Below are positions 35,417-43,980 of a stretch of 64,000 nt of DNA, one piece after another. This DNA is from Chryseobacterium sp. (GTDB lineage: Bacteria > Bacteroidota > Bacteroidia > Flavobacteriales > Weeksellaceae), in assembly GCA_031277615.1 (NCBI GenBank), contig JAITMC010000023.1:124001-188000 (forward strand), given 5' to 3'. Position numbers and translations under genes: made by a program. The notes below the pieces were generated by a model. It ran no database searches. It was not told the origin of the DNA and saw only the letters and a program-made list of their open reading frames with translations. The stretch's first letter is position 1. Each line of letters starts with the position of its first letter.

Positions 35417-35636
35417 TTATTATTGTAAAGAATAGCTATTAAGTCTTCAAGATAAAAGCAGCTCCAGTCTCTATATTTATTGTTCGTGAACTTCTTCATA
35501 TCTATTGGAAATGATGTATGAGATCTCAGAACCACATAAAATTTTGTACTATTTAAAAATCAGGCTACGAAGCCTTCCATCTACAGTTTATAGCGTAGAA
35601 CAGAATTTAAGGCCTTAATTATTAAAGATTTCAACA

Positions 35637-35672
35637 ACAAAAAACCAATGAGGGAACTCATTGGTTTTTATT
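35637..35672 (-). terminator. Terminator of the secreted-pair operon
   Basis: AAAACCAATGAG and CTCATTGGTTTT around GGAA, with A and T runs on both sides, 20 bp after the stop of the 35691-36452 gene. Confidence 0.85.
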
Positions 35673-35690
35673 ATATATTTTATTTAATAC

Positions 35691-36452
35691 TTATGGTTTC
35701 GTAAATTCTACAACATAGTCATAAGTTCCTGCCGGATAAACTACTGACATACTAGGAGCTCCTGTAACGAAGTTTCCTGTAGCTTTATCATAGGAATAAA
35801 CGCTGTTTGCATAAACGTTGTTAGTTCCAGCCTGGAAAATTGTAATTCTGTATAAACTTCCTGCAGTAGGAATAATTACGGCATTTCCAGTAGCAGGAGT
35901 GGCTGCTGTAGTAGTTCCATTAACAGTAAAAGAACCTTTTCTTGCGTAAATCGGTACGTTATTAATTAAGGTATTGGTTACTGTATCACCTGTTGTTACA
36001 ACGTTTACTTTAGGATCTATTGGTGCTCCACCTAATGGAATCCACTGACCTGTTGCAGGCGATGTTGGCGTACCAGGGTTAGAAAAATAATAGAATCCGG
36101 GCACAACAGCTTGGTTTCCTATTCCCGAACCTGTAGAAGGAGTCGTACCGGTAGCTGTGTTATAAACGATTATACCATCAAATCTATTAGGGTTATTGGA
36201 AGCTAAATAAGTACCATTATTTGTTAAAACTAAGCTTCTTAAATCAGCTCTGGGGAATATAAATCCTTTACCAACATTGGTAGCAGCCGGGCTTGCTCCG
36301 TTCCACAAAGTAGAACTTGAGGCATCAAAGAAAGCTGTACTTAAGTTAATTGAAGAGTTTCCAAGAATCTGGTTACCTTTTACCTGTGCTGAAACTTTGC
36401 TCGTAAACAAAGCCGCAATAACACATGGGATTAATAAATATGTATTTTTCAT
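35691..36452 (-). CDS. Secreted protein of unknown function (pair member 2)
   Basis: A 253-residue protein with a signal peptide ending in SKVSAQ. The mature part is rich in Thr, Asn, Gly and Ala and beta strands, with FIFPRADLRSLVL, GIIVYNTATG, VPGFYYFSNPG and WIPLGG. This succession of decoded segments matches the adjacent upstream gene (LVPRMT.AQL, AIVYITAGTG, GPGFYYFDS, WKPMGGG), so the two are related. I see no sorting domain and no catalytic motif. Similar segments occur in Bacteroidota surface/tail-fibre-like proteins. Only 18 bp separate the pair. Confidence 0.65.
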   Translation of the reverse strand: MKNTYLLIPCVIAALFTSKVSAQVKGNQILGNSSINLSTAFFDASSSTLWNGASPAATNVGKGFIFPRADLRSLVLTNNGTYLASNNPNRFDGIIVYNTATGTTPSTGSGIGNQAVVPGFYYFSNPGTPTSPATGQWIPLGGAPIDPKVNVVTTGDTVTNTLINNVPIYARKGSFTVNGTTTAATPATGNAVIIPTAGSLYRITIFQAGTNNVYANSVYSYDKATGNFVTGAPSMSVVYPAGTYDYVVEFTKP

Positions 36453-36470
36453 TTTTAATGTCTTTATAGT

Positions 36471-37127
36471 TTAGTTAGAACCTGTATTATACCAGTCAGT
36501 ACCATCGGTAATAAATTGATATCCACCAGAAGGATTGACAGCAGGAACGTTAGTTGTTCTATAAGTTCCACCGGCTGTTAAAATACCAGGAGCTGCAGCA
36601 CCTGTTGTTTCAAAAACCGTAAAGACTTTACCTACCATGTCAGGAGTTGGAGCTGGTAAAGTAACCGAAAGTGTAGCACTTCCTCCAGTTAATCTTACAT
36701 AGTTATTGGCATCAGAAGCAAGTACTAATACGTTTGAAGCGTTATCATTTCTCCAGGTTGGTATCGGTGTTGCTACAGCCCCACCTCCCATAGGCTTCCA
36801 TTCAGGAACTACGGAATCGAAGTAATAGAAACCAGGACCTGTAATTTTAGCTCTTCTGGCACCTGTTCCGGTTCCGGCAGTAATGTAAACAATTGCTCCG
36901 TTCTGAGGGGTAGCATACGTGTTTGCTGTATCATCCTTAGCTGCAAGTTGTGCAACCGTCATACGAGGGACTAGTAATGCGTCGGGTCTTGCATTATCAG
37001 TAACGTTAGCTGTTACATCTAACGTTGCAGCAGGGGTAGAGGTATTAATCCCCACACGGCCTTGCTGAGCTTGGGAAAATGCCGACAGGCCAACAAGCAT
37101 TGTAGCTGTTAATAAAAATTTTTTCAT
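36471..37127 (-). CDS. Secreted protein of unknown function (pair member 1)
   Basis: A 218-residue exported protein with a signal peptide ending in FSQAQ. The mature start GRVGINTSTPAATLDV is a widespread Bacteroidota motif at the N-terminus of secreted surface proteins. It is followed by LLVPRMTVAQLAAK, GAIVYITAGTGTG and GPGFYYFDSVVPEWKPMGGG, then a C-terminal beta-rich part (VTLPAPTPDMVGKVFTV, GYQFITDGTDWYNTGSN). Probable first gene of a two-gene operon. Function unknown. Confidence 0.65.
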   Translation of the reverse strand: MKKFLLTATMLVGLSAFSQAQQGRVGINTSTPAATLDVTANVTDNARPDALLVPRMTVAQLAAKDDTANTYATPQNGAIVYITAGTGTGARRAKITGPGFYYFDSVVPEWKPMGGGAVATPIPTWRNDNASNVLVLASDANNYVRLTGGSATLSVTLPAPTPDMVGKVFTVFETTGAAAPGILTAGGTYRTTNVPAVNPSGGYQFITDGTDWYNTGSN

Positions 37128-37486
37128 AAGTTTTTAAAGATTTAAATTACATTATTTTCCATCAATATTTCCAAACGGAAGATGTATCCCAACTTGTGCT
37201 CACCTTTAAGGCATTAAAACAAATTCTGTAATCCATTGTTTTTCAGCTTCAATCATGAACAGCTGCCTGAATACATTTGATTTTTAAATATTGCTTATTG
37301 CGCAAATTTAAGACATAATTTTCTAATTTATACATTTTATATAAAAAAAATAAATGACTTACATTCAAAAACAAATCAATATACTGAAAATCAATATATT
37401 ATAAAATTTAACTATACCTTTAACCGTATTAAATTTTATTAATCCTGTTAATGATCGGGGAATTTATTAAATGATCCGGATTATGC
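37128..37486. other. A+T-rich spacer upstream of the secreted pair
   Basis: I see no gene. It should contain the promoter of the secreted pair and the end of rimO's transcript, but I find no confident -7 element or terminator. Confidence 0.35.
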
Positions 37487-38788
37487 TCAGACCAATTCTC
37501 CGTACAGATCAAATTCTTCTGCGGAGGTTATTTTTACCATGGCAAATTCGCCGATAGAAATATAGGTTTCTTCAGCCGGTACCAGAACGGTATTATCTAC
37601 ATCCGGAGAGTCATATTCTGTTCTTCCGATGAAATAGTTCCCTTCCTTACGGTCAAAGATACACTTGAACGTTTTTCCTACTTTTTCCTGATTTTTCTCC
37701 CAGGAAATCTGTGACTGAAGTTCCATGATTTCTTCCACTCGGGCTTCTTTTATTTCCTGTGGAATATCGTCTTCCAACACATAAGCACCGGTATTTTCTT
37801 CGTGGGAATAGGTAAAGCATCCTAACCTGTCGAATTTCTGTTCTCTTACCCAGTCTTTAAGCTCCTGAAATCTTTCTTCTGTTTCGCCCGGATATCCCAC
37901 GATAAGTGTTGTTCTGATCGCCATATCCGGCACTTTTTCTCTGAATTTTGCCAGAAGTGCATCTGTTTTTTCGTGAGTGGTTCCTCTTTTCATAGATTTC
38001 AGCAGATCTGAGTTGATGTGCTGTAGAGGAATATCTATATAATTACACACTTTTGGTTCTTCACGGATGATATCGAGTACGTCTTCAGGGAATCCGCTTG
38101 GGAAAGCGTAATGCAGACGAATCCATTCTATTCCCTCTACTTTCACCAATTCTTTCAAAAGATCACCCAAAGCACGTTTTTTATAGATATCCAATCCATA
38201 ATAGGTAAGATCCTGCGCGATAAGAATCAGTTCTTTGGTTCCTTTTTTGGCTAATTTCTGAGCTTCGGTAACCAGCTTTTCAATCGGTGTGGAAACATGG
38301 CCTCCTCTCATTAAAGGGATGGCACAGAAGGAACATGGTCTGTCGCAGCCTTCTGAAATTTTCAGGTATGCATAATGCTTTGGAGTTGTAGTAAGCCTCT
38401 CTCCTACCAGCTCATGTTTATAATCTGCTCCAAGATGCTTCAAAAGTACAGGAAGATCTCTGGTTCCGAAATACTGGTCTACATCGGGAATTTCCCTTAC
38501 GAGATCCGGTTTGTATCTTTCGGAAAGACATCCTGTCACAAAAACTTTTTCTACTTCGCCTCTGTTTTTGGCTTCTACATAATCAAGAATGGTATTGATG
38601 GATTCTTCTTTGGCATTATCGATAAATCCGCATGTATTGATCACCACGATATCACCGCGGTCTTCATGTACCACTTCTTTGCCGTTGGCTTTCAGCTGGC
38701 TCATTAAAACTTCAGAATCATATACATTCTTGGAGCATCCAAGTGTAACCACATTGATTTTCTTCTTCCCTACAGATTTTGTGCGCAT
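37487..38788 (-). CDS. rimO: Ribosomal protein S12 methylthiotransferase
   Basis: Radical-SAM enzyme that thiomethylates Asp89 of ribosomal protein S12. The 433-residue protein has the N-terminal UPF0004 domain with three cluster cysteines (C18 in LGCSKN, C53 in NTCGF, C87 in TGCLSERY), the radical SAM CX3CX2C (C148, C152, C155 in GCDRPCSFCAIP) and a C-terminal TRAM domain. LGCSKNVYDSE near the start separates RimO from MiaB. It has its own promoter. Confidence 0.93.
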   Translation of the reverse strand: MRTKSVGKKKINVVTLGCSKNVYDSEVLMSQLKANGKEVVHEDRGDIVVINTCGFIDNAKEESINTILDYVEAKNRGEVEKVFVTGCLSERYKPDLVREIPDVDQYFGTRDLPVLLKHLGADYKHELVGERLTTTPKHYAYLKISEGCDRPCSFCAIPLMRGGHVSTPIEKLVTEAQKLAKKGTKELILIAQDLTYYGLDIYKKRALGDLLKELVKVEGIEWIRLHYAFPSGFPEDVLDIIREEPKVCNYIDIPLQHINSDLLKSMKRGTTHEKTDALLAKFREKVPDMAIRTTLIVGYPGETEERFQELKDWVREQKFDRLGCFTYSHEENTGAYVLEDDIPQEIKEARVEEIMELQSQISWEKNQEKVGKTFKCIFDRKEGNYFIGRTEYDSPDVDNTVLVPAEETYISIGEFAMVKITSAEEFDLYGELV

Positions 38789-38807
38789 CTTTTTGATTTT
38801 GAGTGTG

Positions 38808-38842
38808 CAAAGATACGAAATATTAAAGGAGTATGAATCAAA
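38808..38842 (-). promoter_or_regulatory. Promoter of rimO
   Basis: TATCTTTG on the minus strand (38808-38815) with TTTG at 38839-38842 (23-bp spacer), about 20 bp before the ATG. Confidence 0.55.
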
Positions 38843-38872
38843 AAATAAAAACCATCTCAGTGAGATGGTTTT
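38841..38872 (-). terminator. Terminator of the polysaccharide locus after rfbC
   Basis: AAAACCATCTC and GAGATGGTTTT around AGT, followed on the minus strand by TATTTTTTG. It marks the right limit of rimO and the end of the polysaccharide transcript. Confidence 0.85.
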
Positions 38873-38883
38873 CAGGGGTATAT

Positions 38884-39429
38884 TTAAAAGTTTCCTTCAG
38901 AGAATAATGGTAAAGCCTTATCTTTTTCTGAAAGCTGTACTGCATCCAAAGGCAGTTTCCAGTCTATATTCAGTTCCGGATCATTCCAGATAACGCTTCC
39001 TTCCGATTCTTTGTTGTAAAAGTTATCACATTTATAAGAGAAAATTGCTGTTTCGCTTAATACAGAAAATCCGTGGGCAAAGCCTCTGGGAACATACAGC
39101 TGAAGTTTGTTCTCCGGCGTTAATTCTACCCCGAACCATTTTCCGAATGTAGGAGATTCTCTGCGAAGATCTACCGCAACATCGAAAACTTTTCCTTCAA
39201 GACATGATACCAATTTGGCCTGTGCATGCTCTCCTTTTTGTAAATGCAATCCTCTTAATACTCCATAGGAAGATTTGGAGATATTATCCTGAACGAAATG
39301 GCCGTTCATTCCTGTCAGTTCCTCAAATCTTTTCTCGTTATACTTTTCGAAGAAGTAACCTCTTTCATCTTCAAAAACTGTTGGTTCAATGATGTAACAG
39401 TCTTTTAAGGGTGTTTCTTTTATTTTCAT
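38884..39429 (-). CDS. rfbC: dTDP-4-dehydrorhamnose 3,5-epimerase
   Basis: Cupin-fold epimerase of dTDP-L-rhamnose synthesis. The 181-residue protein shows FEDERGYFFE near residue 20, GVLRGLHLQKGEHAQAKLV with the catalytic His (about 62), the FDVAVDLRRESPTFGKW strand and YVPRGFAHGFSVLS. rfbA, rfbB and rfbD are not in the window, so rhamnose supply depends on genes elsewhere, or the enzyme acts on another dTDP-4-keto sugar. Last gene of the polysaccharide block, 18 bp after the WecA-like gene. Confidence 0.9.
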   Translation of the reverse strand: MKIKETPLKDCYIIEPTVFEDERGYFFEKYNEKRFEELTGMNGHFVQDNISKSSYGVLRGLHLQKGEHAQAKLVSCLEGKVFDVAVDLRRESPTFGKWFGVELTPENKLQLYVPRGFAHGFSVLSETAIFSYKCDNFYNKESEGSVIWNDPELNIDWKLPLDAVQLSEKDKALPLFSEGNF

Positions 39430-39447
39430 TTTTTAATGTTATATTAT

Positions 39448-40410
39448 TTATAAATTATATTCTTTTTTTAAACTCCATTTTAATGCCAAATATAATCCTC
39501 CGGCAGGAATAAATATGATCAGAACAACAGCCCATAACGGAAGTTGTGAATAAATTAAAAATACATTAATAAGCAGTTGAGCCAGAGCATATACTGTACT
39601 GATCACTAAATGGGAAACTTTTTTCTCATTGGCAAAAAGCTGATAAAGGTGTCTTCTGTGGGCCTCAAAAATATTTTCTTTTAAAAGAATCCTTTCTATA
39701 ATGGTAAGGACGACTTCCATCCCGTAAACAGCCAGTAACAGAATGAATTTATACTCTCCTGTTCTCATGATCAATAAAGTAATCAAACCAATTACCCAGA
39801 AACCGATTCCCATGCTTCCGACGTCTCCTGCAAAACATTTTGCTTTTTTTCTGAAATTAAAAAACAAAAATACAAGGCAAGCTAAAATGGGGTACACAAT
39901 AAAATCATTATCTGTAAACTCAATGACCTCTTGATTGATATATGCTAAGGACGCCAGTGTAACCAGACTGTACATCCCCGTCATTCCGTTGATACCATCC
40001 ATAAAATTATAGGCATTCAGTGTTCCGATAATCAGGATGAATAAAATGGGCCACACCCAGAAAGGCATTAAAGTAAAAGCTCCCGTAAAATACAACAGCA
40101 GCACAACAGAAATCAAATGTATGGCCAGTCTTATTTTGTTGGAGAGTGTTTTGATATCATCAATAAAACTTATGGTGCATATGGCAAGAAGTCCTAAGCC
40201 GAATAACCAATAGTTTTCAATAGCTGAATTAAGATTAAAAAGGCAGAAAACAATAAATGCAACAGGGAAAATAATTCCTCCACCTCTTAATGTAATTTGT
40301 GTATGAGCACTTCTATGATTGGGTTTGTCTATGATGTTGTACTTGTCCGCTATTTGGAAATAGATCAGAATTGCCATCAATAATATCAGGGTGACGAGTG
40401 TATATTCCAT
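39448..40410 (-). CDS. Undecaprenyl-phosphate N-acetylhexosamine-1-phosphate transferase (WecA/WbpL-like)
   Basis: Initiating transferase of polysaccharide assembly: links an N-acetylamino sugar phosphate to undecaprenyl phosphate. The 320-residue inner-membrane protein has about ten helices. Diagnostic motifs are SFIDDIKTLS with the DD pair, NAYNFMDGINGMTG, and the cytoplasmic HRRHLYQ loop near residue 250. Sequence resembles the WbpL/WecA branch rather than MraY. Its stop-to-start contact with the epimerase gene upstream (one base apart) mirrors the wbpV-wbpL pair of Pseudomonas O-antigen loci, suggesting QuiNAc or FucNAc as first sugar. Confidence 0.87.
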   Translation of the reverse strand: MEYTLVTLILLMAILIYFQIADKYNIIDKPNHRSAHTQITLRGGGIIFPVAFIVFCLFNLNSAIENYWLFGLGLLAICTISFIDDIKTLSNKIRLAIHLISVVLLLYFTGAFTLMPFWVWPILFILIIGTLNAYNFMDGINGMTGMYSLVTLASLAYINQEVIEFTDNDFIVYPILACLVFLFFNFRKKAKCFAGDVGSMGIGFWVIGLITLLIMRTGEYKFILLLAVYGMEVVLTIIERILLKENIFEAHRRHLYQLFANEKKVSHLVISTVYALAQLLINVFLIYSQLPLWAVVLIIFIPAGGLYLALKWSLKKEYNL

Positions 40411-41316
40411 TTATTTTCTGAAGCTTTTAATAGTCTGTTCCAAACCTTCTTTAGCCGTTAAAGGCAGTTTATCTATTTTTAAAGCTATTTTTATTTTCTG
40501 GTTGGATACCAATAAATTATTGGTGAGTTTTTTTAATTTTTTCGTATTCAGCGGCAAGGGCAGAAAGTCTCCGCATCGGGCGATTCCTTTTACCAAAAAT
40601 CGGGGAAGGCTGATATTGGGTGTTTTCAGATTTTCAACTTTTTTTATCACCTCAATAATTTCGCTGGTTGCTATGGTTTCATCATCTGCAATATGATAAA
40701 CTCCATTCTCCATATGATTTTTATTCTCAATCATCTGCAGGATATAAAAAGTAAAGTTATCGATAGAAATAAACGATCTGCTGTTATCGAATGAGGCCAA
40801 AGGGTAAGGAATACCTTTTGAAATTATTTTATAAAGCAACCCTAAATTTCCTTTATCCCCGGGGCCGTGAACCATAGGAGGACGAATGATAAGAAGTTTC
40901 TTCCCTTCAGGCAAACTTTGCTCCAACAGCCATTTTTCTGCTTCTCTTTTACTTTTCCCATAGACTGAAACCGGATTGCAGGGATCATTCTCCGTTAAAG
41001 CCCGATCAGATTCAAATTCTTCTAAGGCTGCCAATGAACTGATGTGAATAAATAAGCTGGCTTCTGATTTTTTAAAGACCTCAAATAGTTGTTGGGCCAG
41101 CTCAACATTTGCGAAATAATATTCTTTTTCGGTAGCAGTTCCTTTATGATCATGAGCTTTCCCAATAAGGTTAATAAAAACTTCTGTTTTTTTATCCAGA
41201 TCTGTTTTCCAGGAAGCGTTCCTTAAAGAGATTTCCTGAATACTGAAATTTTGCTGTAAAGATTTCACGATATTTTTACCTATAAAACCTGTACTTCCAA
41301 AGACAGCTATTTTCAT
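40411..41316 (-). CDS. NAD-dependent sugar epimerase/reductase (WbpV-like)
   Basis: A 301-residue short-chain dehydrogenase. It starts with the Rossmann motif GSTGFIGKNIV and has the catalytic Ser (HISSLAALEE) and YGKSKREAE (Tyr-x3-Lys), then RPPMVHGPGDKGNL of the extended SDR family. Probably reduces or epimerises a UDP-4-keto-6-deoxy-N-acetylhexosamine such as the CapD product. Overlaps the upstream glycosyltransferase by four bases and is followed directly by the WecA/WbpL-like gene. Confidence 0.83.
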   Translation of the reverse strand: MKIAVFGSTGFIGKNIVKSLQQNFSIQEISLRNASWKTDLDKKTEVFINLIGKAHDHKGTATEKEYYFANVELAQQLFEVFKKSEASLFIHISSLAALEEFESDRALTENDPCNPVSVYGKSKREAEKWLLEQSLPEGKKLLIIRPPMVHGPGDKGNLGLLYKIISKGIPYPLASFDNSRSFISIDNFTFYILQMIENKNHMENGVYHIADDETIATSEIIEVIKKVENLKTPNISLPRFLVKGIARCGDFLPLPLNTKKLKKLTNNLLVSNQKIKIALKIDKLPLTAKEGLEQTIKSFRK

Positions 41317-42137
41317 TTACCTAATGCTTTAAGAGTTTCTCTATTGATTTTTTTTCTTCCCCAATCAAAGAACCAGCCCCATTTATTAAAATAATAGATC
41401 GCTGACTGCATTCCTATTTTGGTAAGCTTCCACGATTTATGTGAACCTTTTTCAAAATGGTGATAAATATGTATTTCAGGATAATACACGGTTCTGTATC
41501 CTCCGTCTATTAACCTTCTGCATAAATCTGTTTCTTCCCCATACATGAAAATTTTCTCATCGAAAAAACCAATTTTGCGTATTGCATCAAGCTGTAAAAA
41601 CATAAAACATCCGGATAGATAAGGTACGTCCATTATTGTATCATAGCCGGTGAACCTCAATTCAAAAATTTCGTTTCTTTTCTCGACCATTCCTTTAAAA
41701 GGATTGAATCTTCTGCCAATCCAATCATAAGGCGTGGGCAGCAGCTTACATAAACGCTGAATTTTTCCGTCGGGATAAAGTACTTTAGGCATTAAGTTAC
41801 CTATAGCAGAGTTGTTTTCAAGATAATGAGTGAGGTTTTGCAGTGTATTTTCGTCAAAATAAGCATCAGGATTAAGTACCAGATGGTATTGACTGTTTCT
41901 CTCCATGGCTTTTTTAATGGCAATATTATGGGCTGCACCAAAGCCTGGGTTGGAAGGATTAAAGATATACTCAACATCAGGATGACTGGTAATATTCTTC
42001 AGCTCGTCTGTGGGTGAGTTGTCTACCAGATATAAGAATATAGGAAAGTCTGTTTTTGAATTGAGAAAACTATCAATAGCTTCCAGCAGGATCTTCCTGT
42101 CATTTCTATAACAAACTATACTAGCGGTTACAAACAT
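41313..42137 (-). CDS. Family 2 glycosyltransferase (rhamnosyltransferase-like)
   Basis: A 274-residue cytoplasmic GT-A enzyme. Visible motifs: SIVCYRNDRKIL at the N-terminus, VDNSPTDELK, NPGFGAAHNIAIKKA, the metal-binding LNPDAYFDE (DxD equivalent) and FMYGEETDLCRRL. The pattern is that of rhamnosyl- or related transferases acting on lipid-linked sugars. Begins after the 44-bp palindrome and a 286-bp gap, so it may start a second transcript within the locus. Donor and acceptor cannot be told. Confidence 0.83.
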   Translation of the reverse strand: MFVTASIVCYRNDRKILLEAIDSFLNSKTDFPIFLYLVDNSPTDELKNITSHPDVEYIFNPSNPGFGAAHNIAIKKAMERNSQYHLVLNPDAYFDENTLQNLTHYLENNSAIGNLMPKVLYPDGKIQRLCKLLPTPYDWIGRRFNPFKGMVEKRNEIFELRFTGYDTIMDVPYLSGCFMFLQLDAIRKIGFFDEKIFMYGEETDLCRRLIDGGYRTVYYPEIHIYHHFEKGSHKSWKLTKIGMQSAIYYFNKWGWFFDWGRKKINRETLKALGK

Positions 42138-42298
42138 TTTGTTGATTTAAATTGAATTAGATTAAAATGCATCCAGACATTTTTTAATTTTCCCTGTGAT
42201 TTACAAAATGCTTTCGTTTTTATTGCTTTTCGGAATGATCTGCTGGGTCATGAAAAACTGACTTCAGATCCTAAATTTACAGGTCTGCTTACAAGTGA

Positions 42299-42342
42299 TA
42301 AAAATCAAATTTATTAAAAGCTTTTAATAAATTTGATTTTTA
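42299..42342 (-). terminator. Perfect 44-bp A+T-rich palindrome, probable terminator
   Basis: Two 22-base arms with no spacer, centred on AGCT (42319-42322). It lies 82 bp after the stop of the 2OG oxygenase gene, in a position to end the upper transcript. It could also act as a recombination or replication-sensitive site, because perfect palindromes of this length are unstable. Confidence 0.55.
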
Positions 42343-42423
42343 AGATATTATGAAATTCAAAGTTTGCATTCTTTTGACAGATGATGGCTTTGATTATCAT
42401 GGGAAACTGTTAATAATAACTAT

Positions 42424-43257
42424 TTAATTATTATCCTCGTTATCTTCTTTTTTCTTGTAGATATGCTGTGTCTTAACGATACGTTTACCGGTTACATTAC
42501 GAACGGTCTGACGTAATAATGCGTCTGCTCTTAATAAGACATTTTTAACGGGTTCTTCCGGTCTTCCGTAAAAAGAGGTTACGTGGAAGTATTCATCATT
42601 TTCAGCCGGTTTCTGTGAGAAATAGTAATTTGAAACACAACATCTTTTATGATCAACAATCACTTTACTTACGGAATGTATGGATGTTTTATTGGTAATC
42701 ATTAAAGCCAGTCTGTTAAACCTGGAATGAATTGTTCTCTGTTTTCCATCCATCCCATTATCCCATAGCTCTAAATTTCCACCGTTTTTAACATCCCAAT
42801 CCGGAGTTACATAATATAAAAGGTTAAGAACTCTATAGTTTTCACGATCGTTATCGTGCGAATTGTCTAAGTGTGGATTCAGGAAATTTCCTTTAGCCAT
42901 TAAGCTGATTCCTCCTGCGTACAGGTTTGAGTCAGGAGTCATTTCTTTTAATCCCGTAATTTCTTCAACGACGTCAATTACTCTCTGATCCTGAAAAGCA
43001 AATACAATTTCCTCCAACAGCGGATTGTATAAATCCATTTGTGCAGCAATTCTTTTATTTTCCCTCAAAGATTTGTAGGTTGTCATTTCTTCCGGGGTAG
43101 GAAATGCATCATAAATTTCTTTTGCGACCTCTTCCGGTAACAGGTCATCTATAATACAAGAATTGATTCTATCCGGCAGATTAAATTCTTTTTTATAGTC
43201 TTCTTTTTTTTCCTGCAGTTTTTTAACAATTAAATCTGCATATTCATTTCTTTTCAT
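42424..43257 (-). CDS. 2OG-Fe(II) oxygenase inside the polysaccharide locus
   Basis: A 277-residue dioxygenase of the prolyl-hydroxylase-like superfamily. The iron ligands are the HxD of NPHLDNSHDND and a distal His in NKTSIHSVSK, with the 2OG-binding region R...CCVSNYYFS following. GGNLELWDNG is a typical core strand pair. Enzymes of this type in surface-glycan loci can hydroxylate sugars, lipids or proteins; the substrate is unknown. It is six bases from the preceding glycosyltransferase, so it belongs to the same transcript, and it is unusual company for one. Confidence 0.82.
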   Translation of the reverse strand: MKRNEYADLIVKKLQEKKEDYKKEFNLPDRINSCIIDDLLPEEVAKEIYDAFPTPEEMTTYKSLRENKRIAAQMDLYNPLLEEIVFAFQDQRVIDVVEEITGLKEMTPDSNLYAGGISLMAKGNFLNPHLDNSHDNDRENYRVLNLLYYVTPDWDVKNGGNLELWDNGMDGKQRTIHSRFNRLALMITNKTSIHSVSKVIVDHKRCCVSNYYFSQKPAENDEYFHVTSFYGRPEEPVKNVLLRADALLRQTVRNVTGKRIVKTQHIYKKKEDNEDNN

Positions 43258-43263
43258 AGCATT

Positions 43264-43977
43264 TTATTTTAAAATGGTACCAACAAAATTAAACAAAAAA
43301 TTCACTCTCCATTTAATTATTATTGGCAATTTGCTTCTTTTTGTAGAGGTAACGTTATTGCCGTGTCTTCTGTAAGATATTAAAATCTCGGGCAGGTATT
43401 TTACTTTTCCGTAATAGATGTGCATCATACCAATCCACCAGTCGTGCATAGGTATTTTATCGGGGAAAGGAAGTAGTTTAGGAATGACTTTATTTTTAAA
43501 GGCTACCGTACATCCTAAAAACTCGGGTTTTACATAATGGTGTAATAAAGATTTTTCAGGCACCTTCCTGTTGAAGAAATTGGTTCCGGTTTTTTTTCCA
43601 TTTTTATCTATAAACTCTGCATTGCTGAATACCAGAGTAAGTTCCTGGTCAGAATCAAATACAGACATAATTTTCTGAACTTTATTTTCTTTCCAGATAT
43701 CATCCTGATCAGACAGAAATATAAAATCTCCTGAAGCTTTACTAATAGCGTTCTCGAAGTTTTTTATCGGTCCTTTTCCGTTCTCATTCTGATAAATTTT
43801 TATTCGATGATCTTTAATACCCTCAATAATTTTAAGGGTATTATCCGTAGAATGATCATCTGAAATAATCACTTCATCATTTTCCGACAATTGTGGTAAA
43901 ATAGATTCTAATTGTTCTCTGATGTATTCTTCCCCATTATATGAGGCGAGACAAACAGATATTCTTATTCCTCCCAT
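43264..43977 (-). CDS. Family 2 glycosyltransferase
   Basis: A 237-residue GT-A enzyme. It opens with RISVCLASYNGEEYIREQLESIL, then IISDDHSTDNTLKI, the acceptor-side FLSDQDDIWKENK with the DQDD metal motif, and a late MHDWWIGM segment with the likely catalytic base. Closest in style to rhamnosyl- or galactosyl-transferases of O-antigen loci. Three bases separate it from the upstream gene. Specificity unknown. Confidence 0.85.
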   Translation of the reverse strand: MGGIRISVCLASYNGEEYIREQLESILPQLSENDEVIISDDHSTDNTLKIIEGIKDHRIKIYQNENGKGPIKNFENAISKASGDFIFLSDQDDIWKENKVQKIMSVFDSDQELTLVFSNAEFIDKNGKKTGTNFFNRKVPEKSLLHHYVKPEFLGCTVAFKNKVIPKLLPFPDKIPMHDWWIGMMHIYYGKVKYLPEILISYRRHGNNVTSTKRSKLPIIIKWRVNFLFNFVGTILK

Positions 43978-43980
43978 TTC

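Larger units (their letters stand above)
34364..35690. other. 1.3-kb non-coding region with hairpin repeats
   Basis: Longest gene-free stretch in the window. I find no reading frame with protein-like composition. The left half is very A+T rich (many A and T runs). The right half has a cluster of short palindromes (35098-35416) and looks like accumulated repeats or a decayed gene. Confidence 0.5.
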
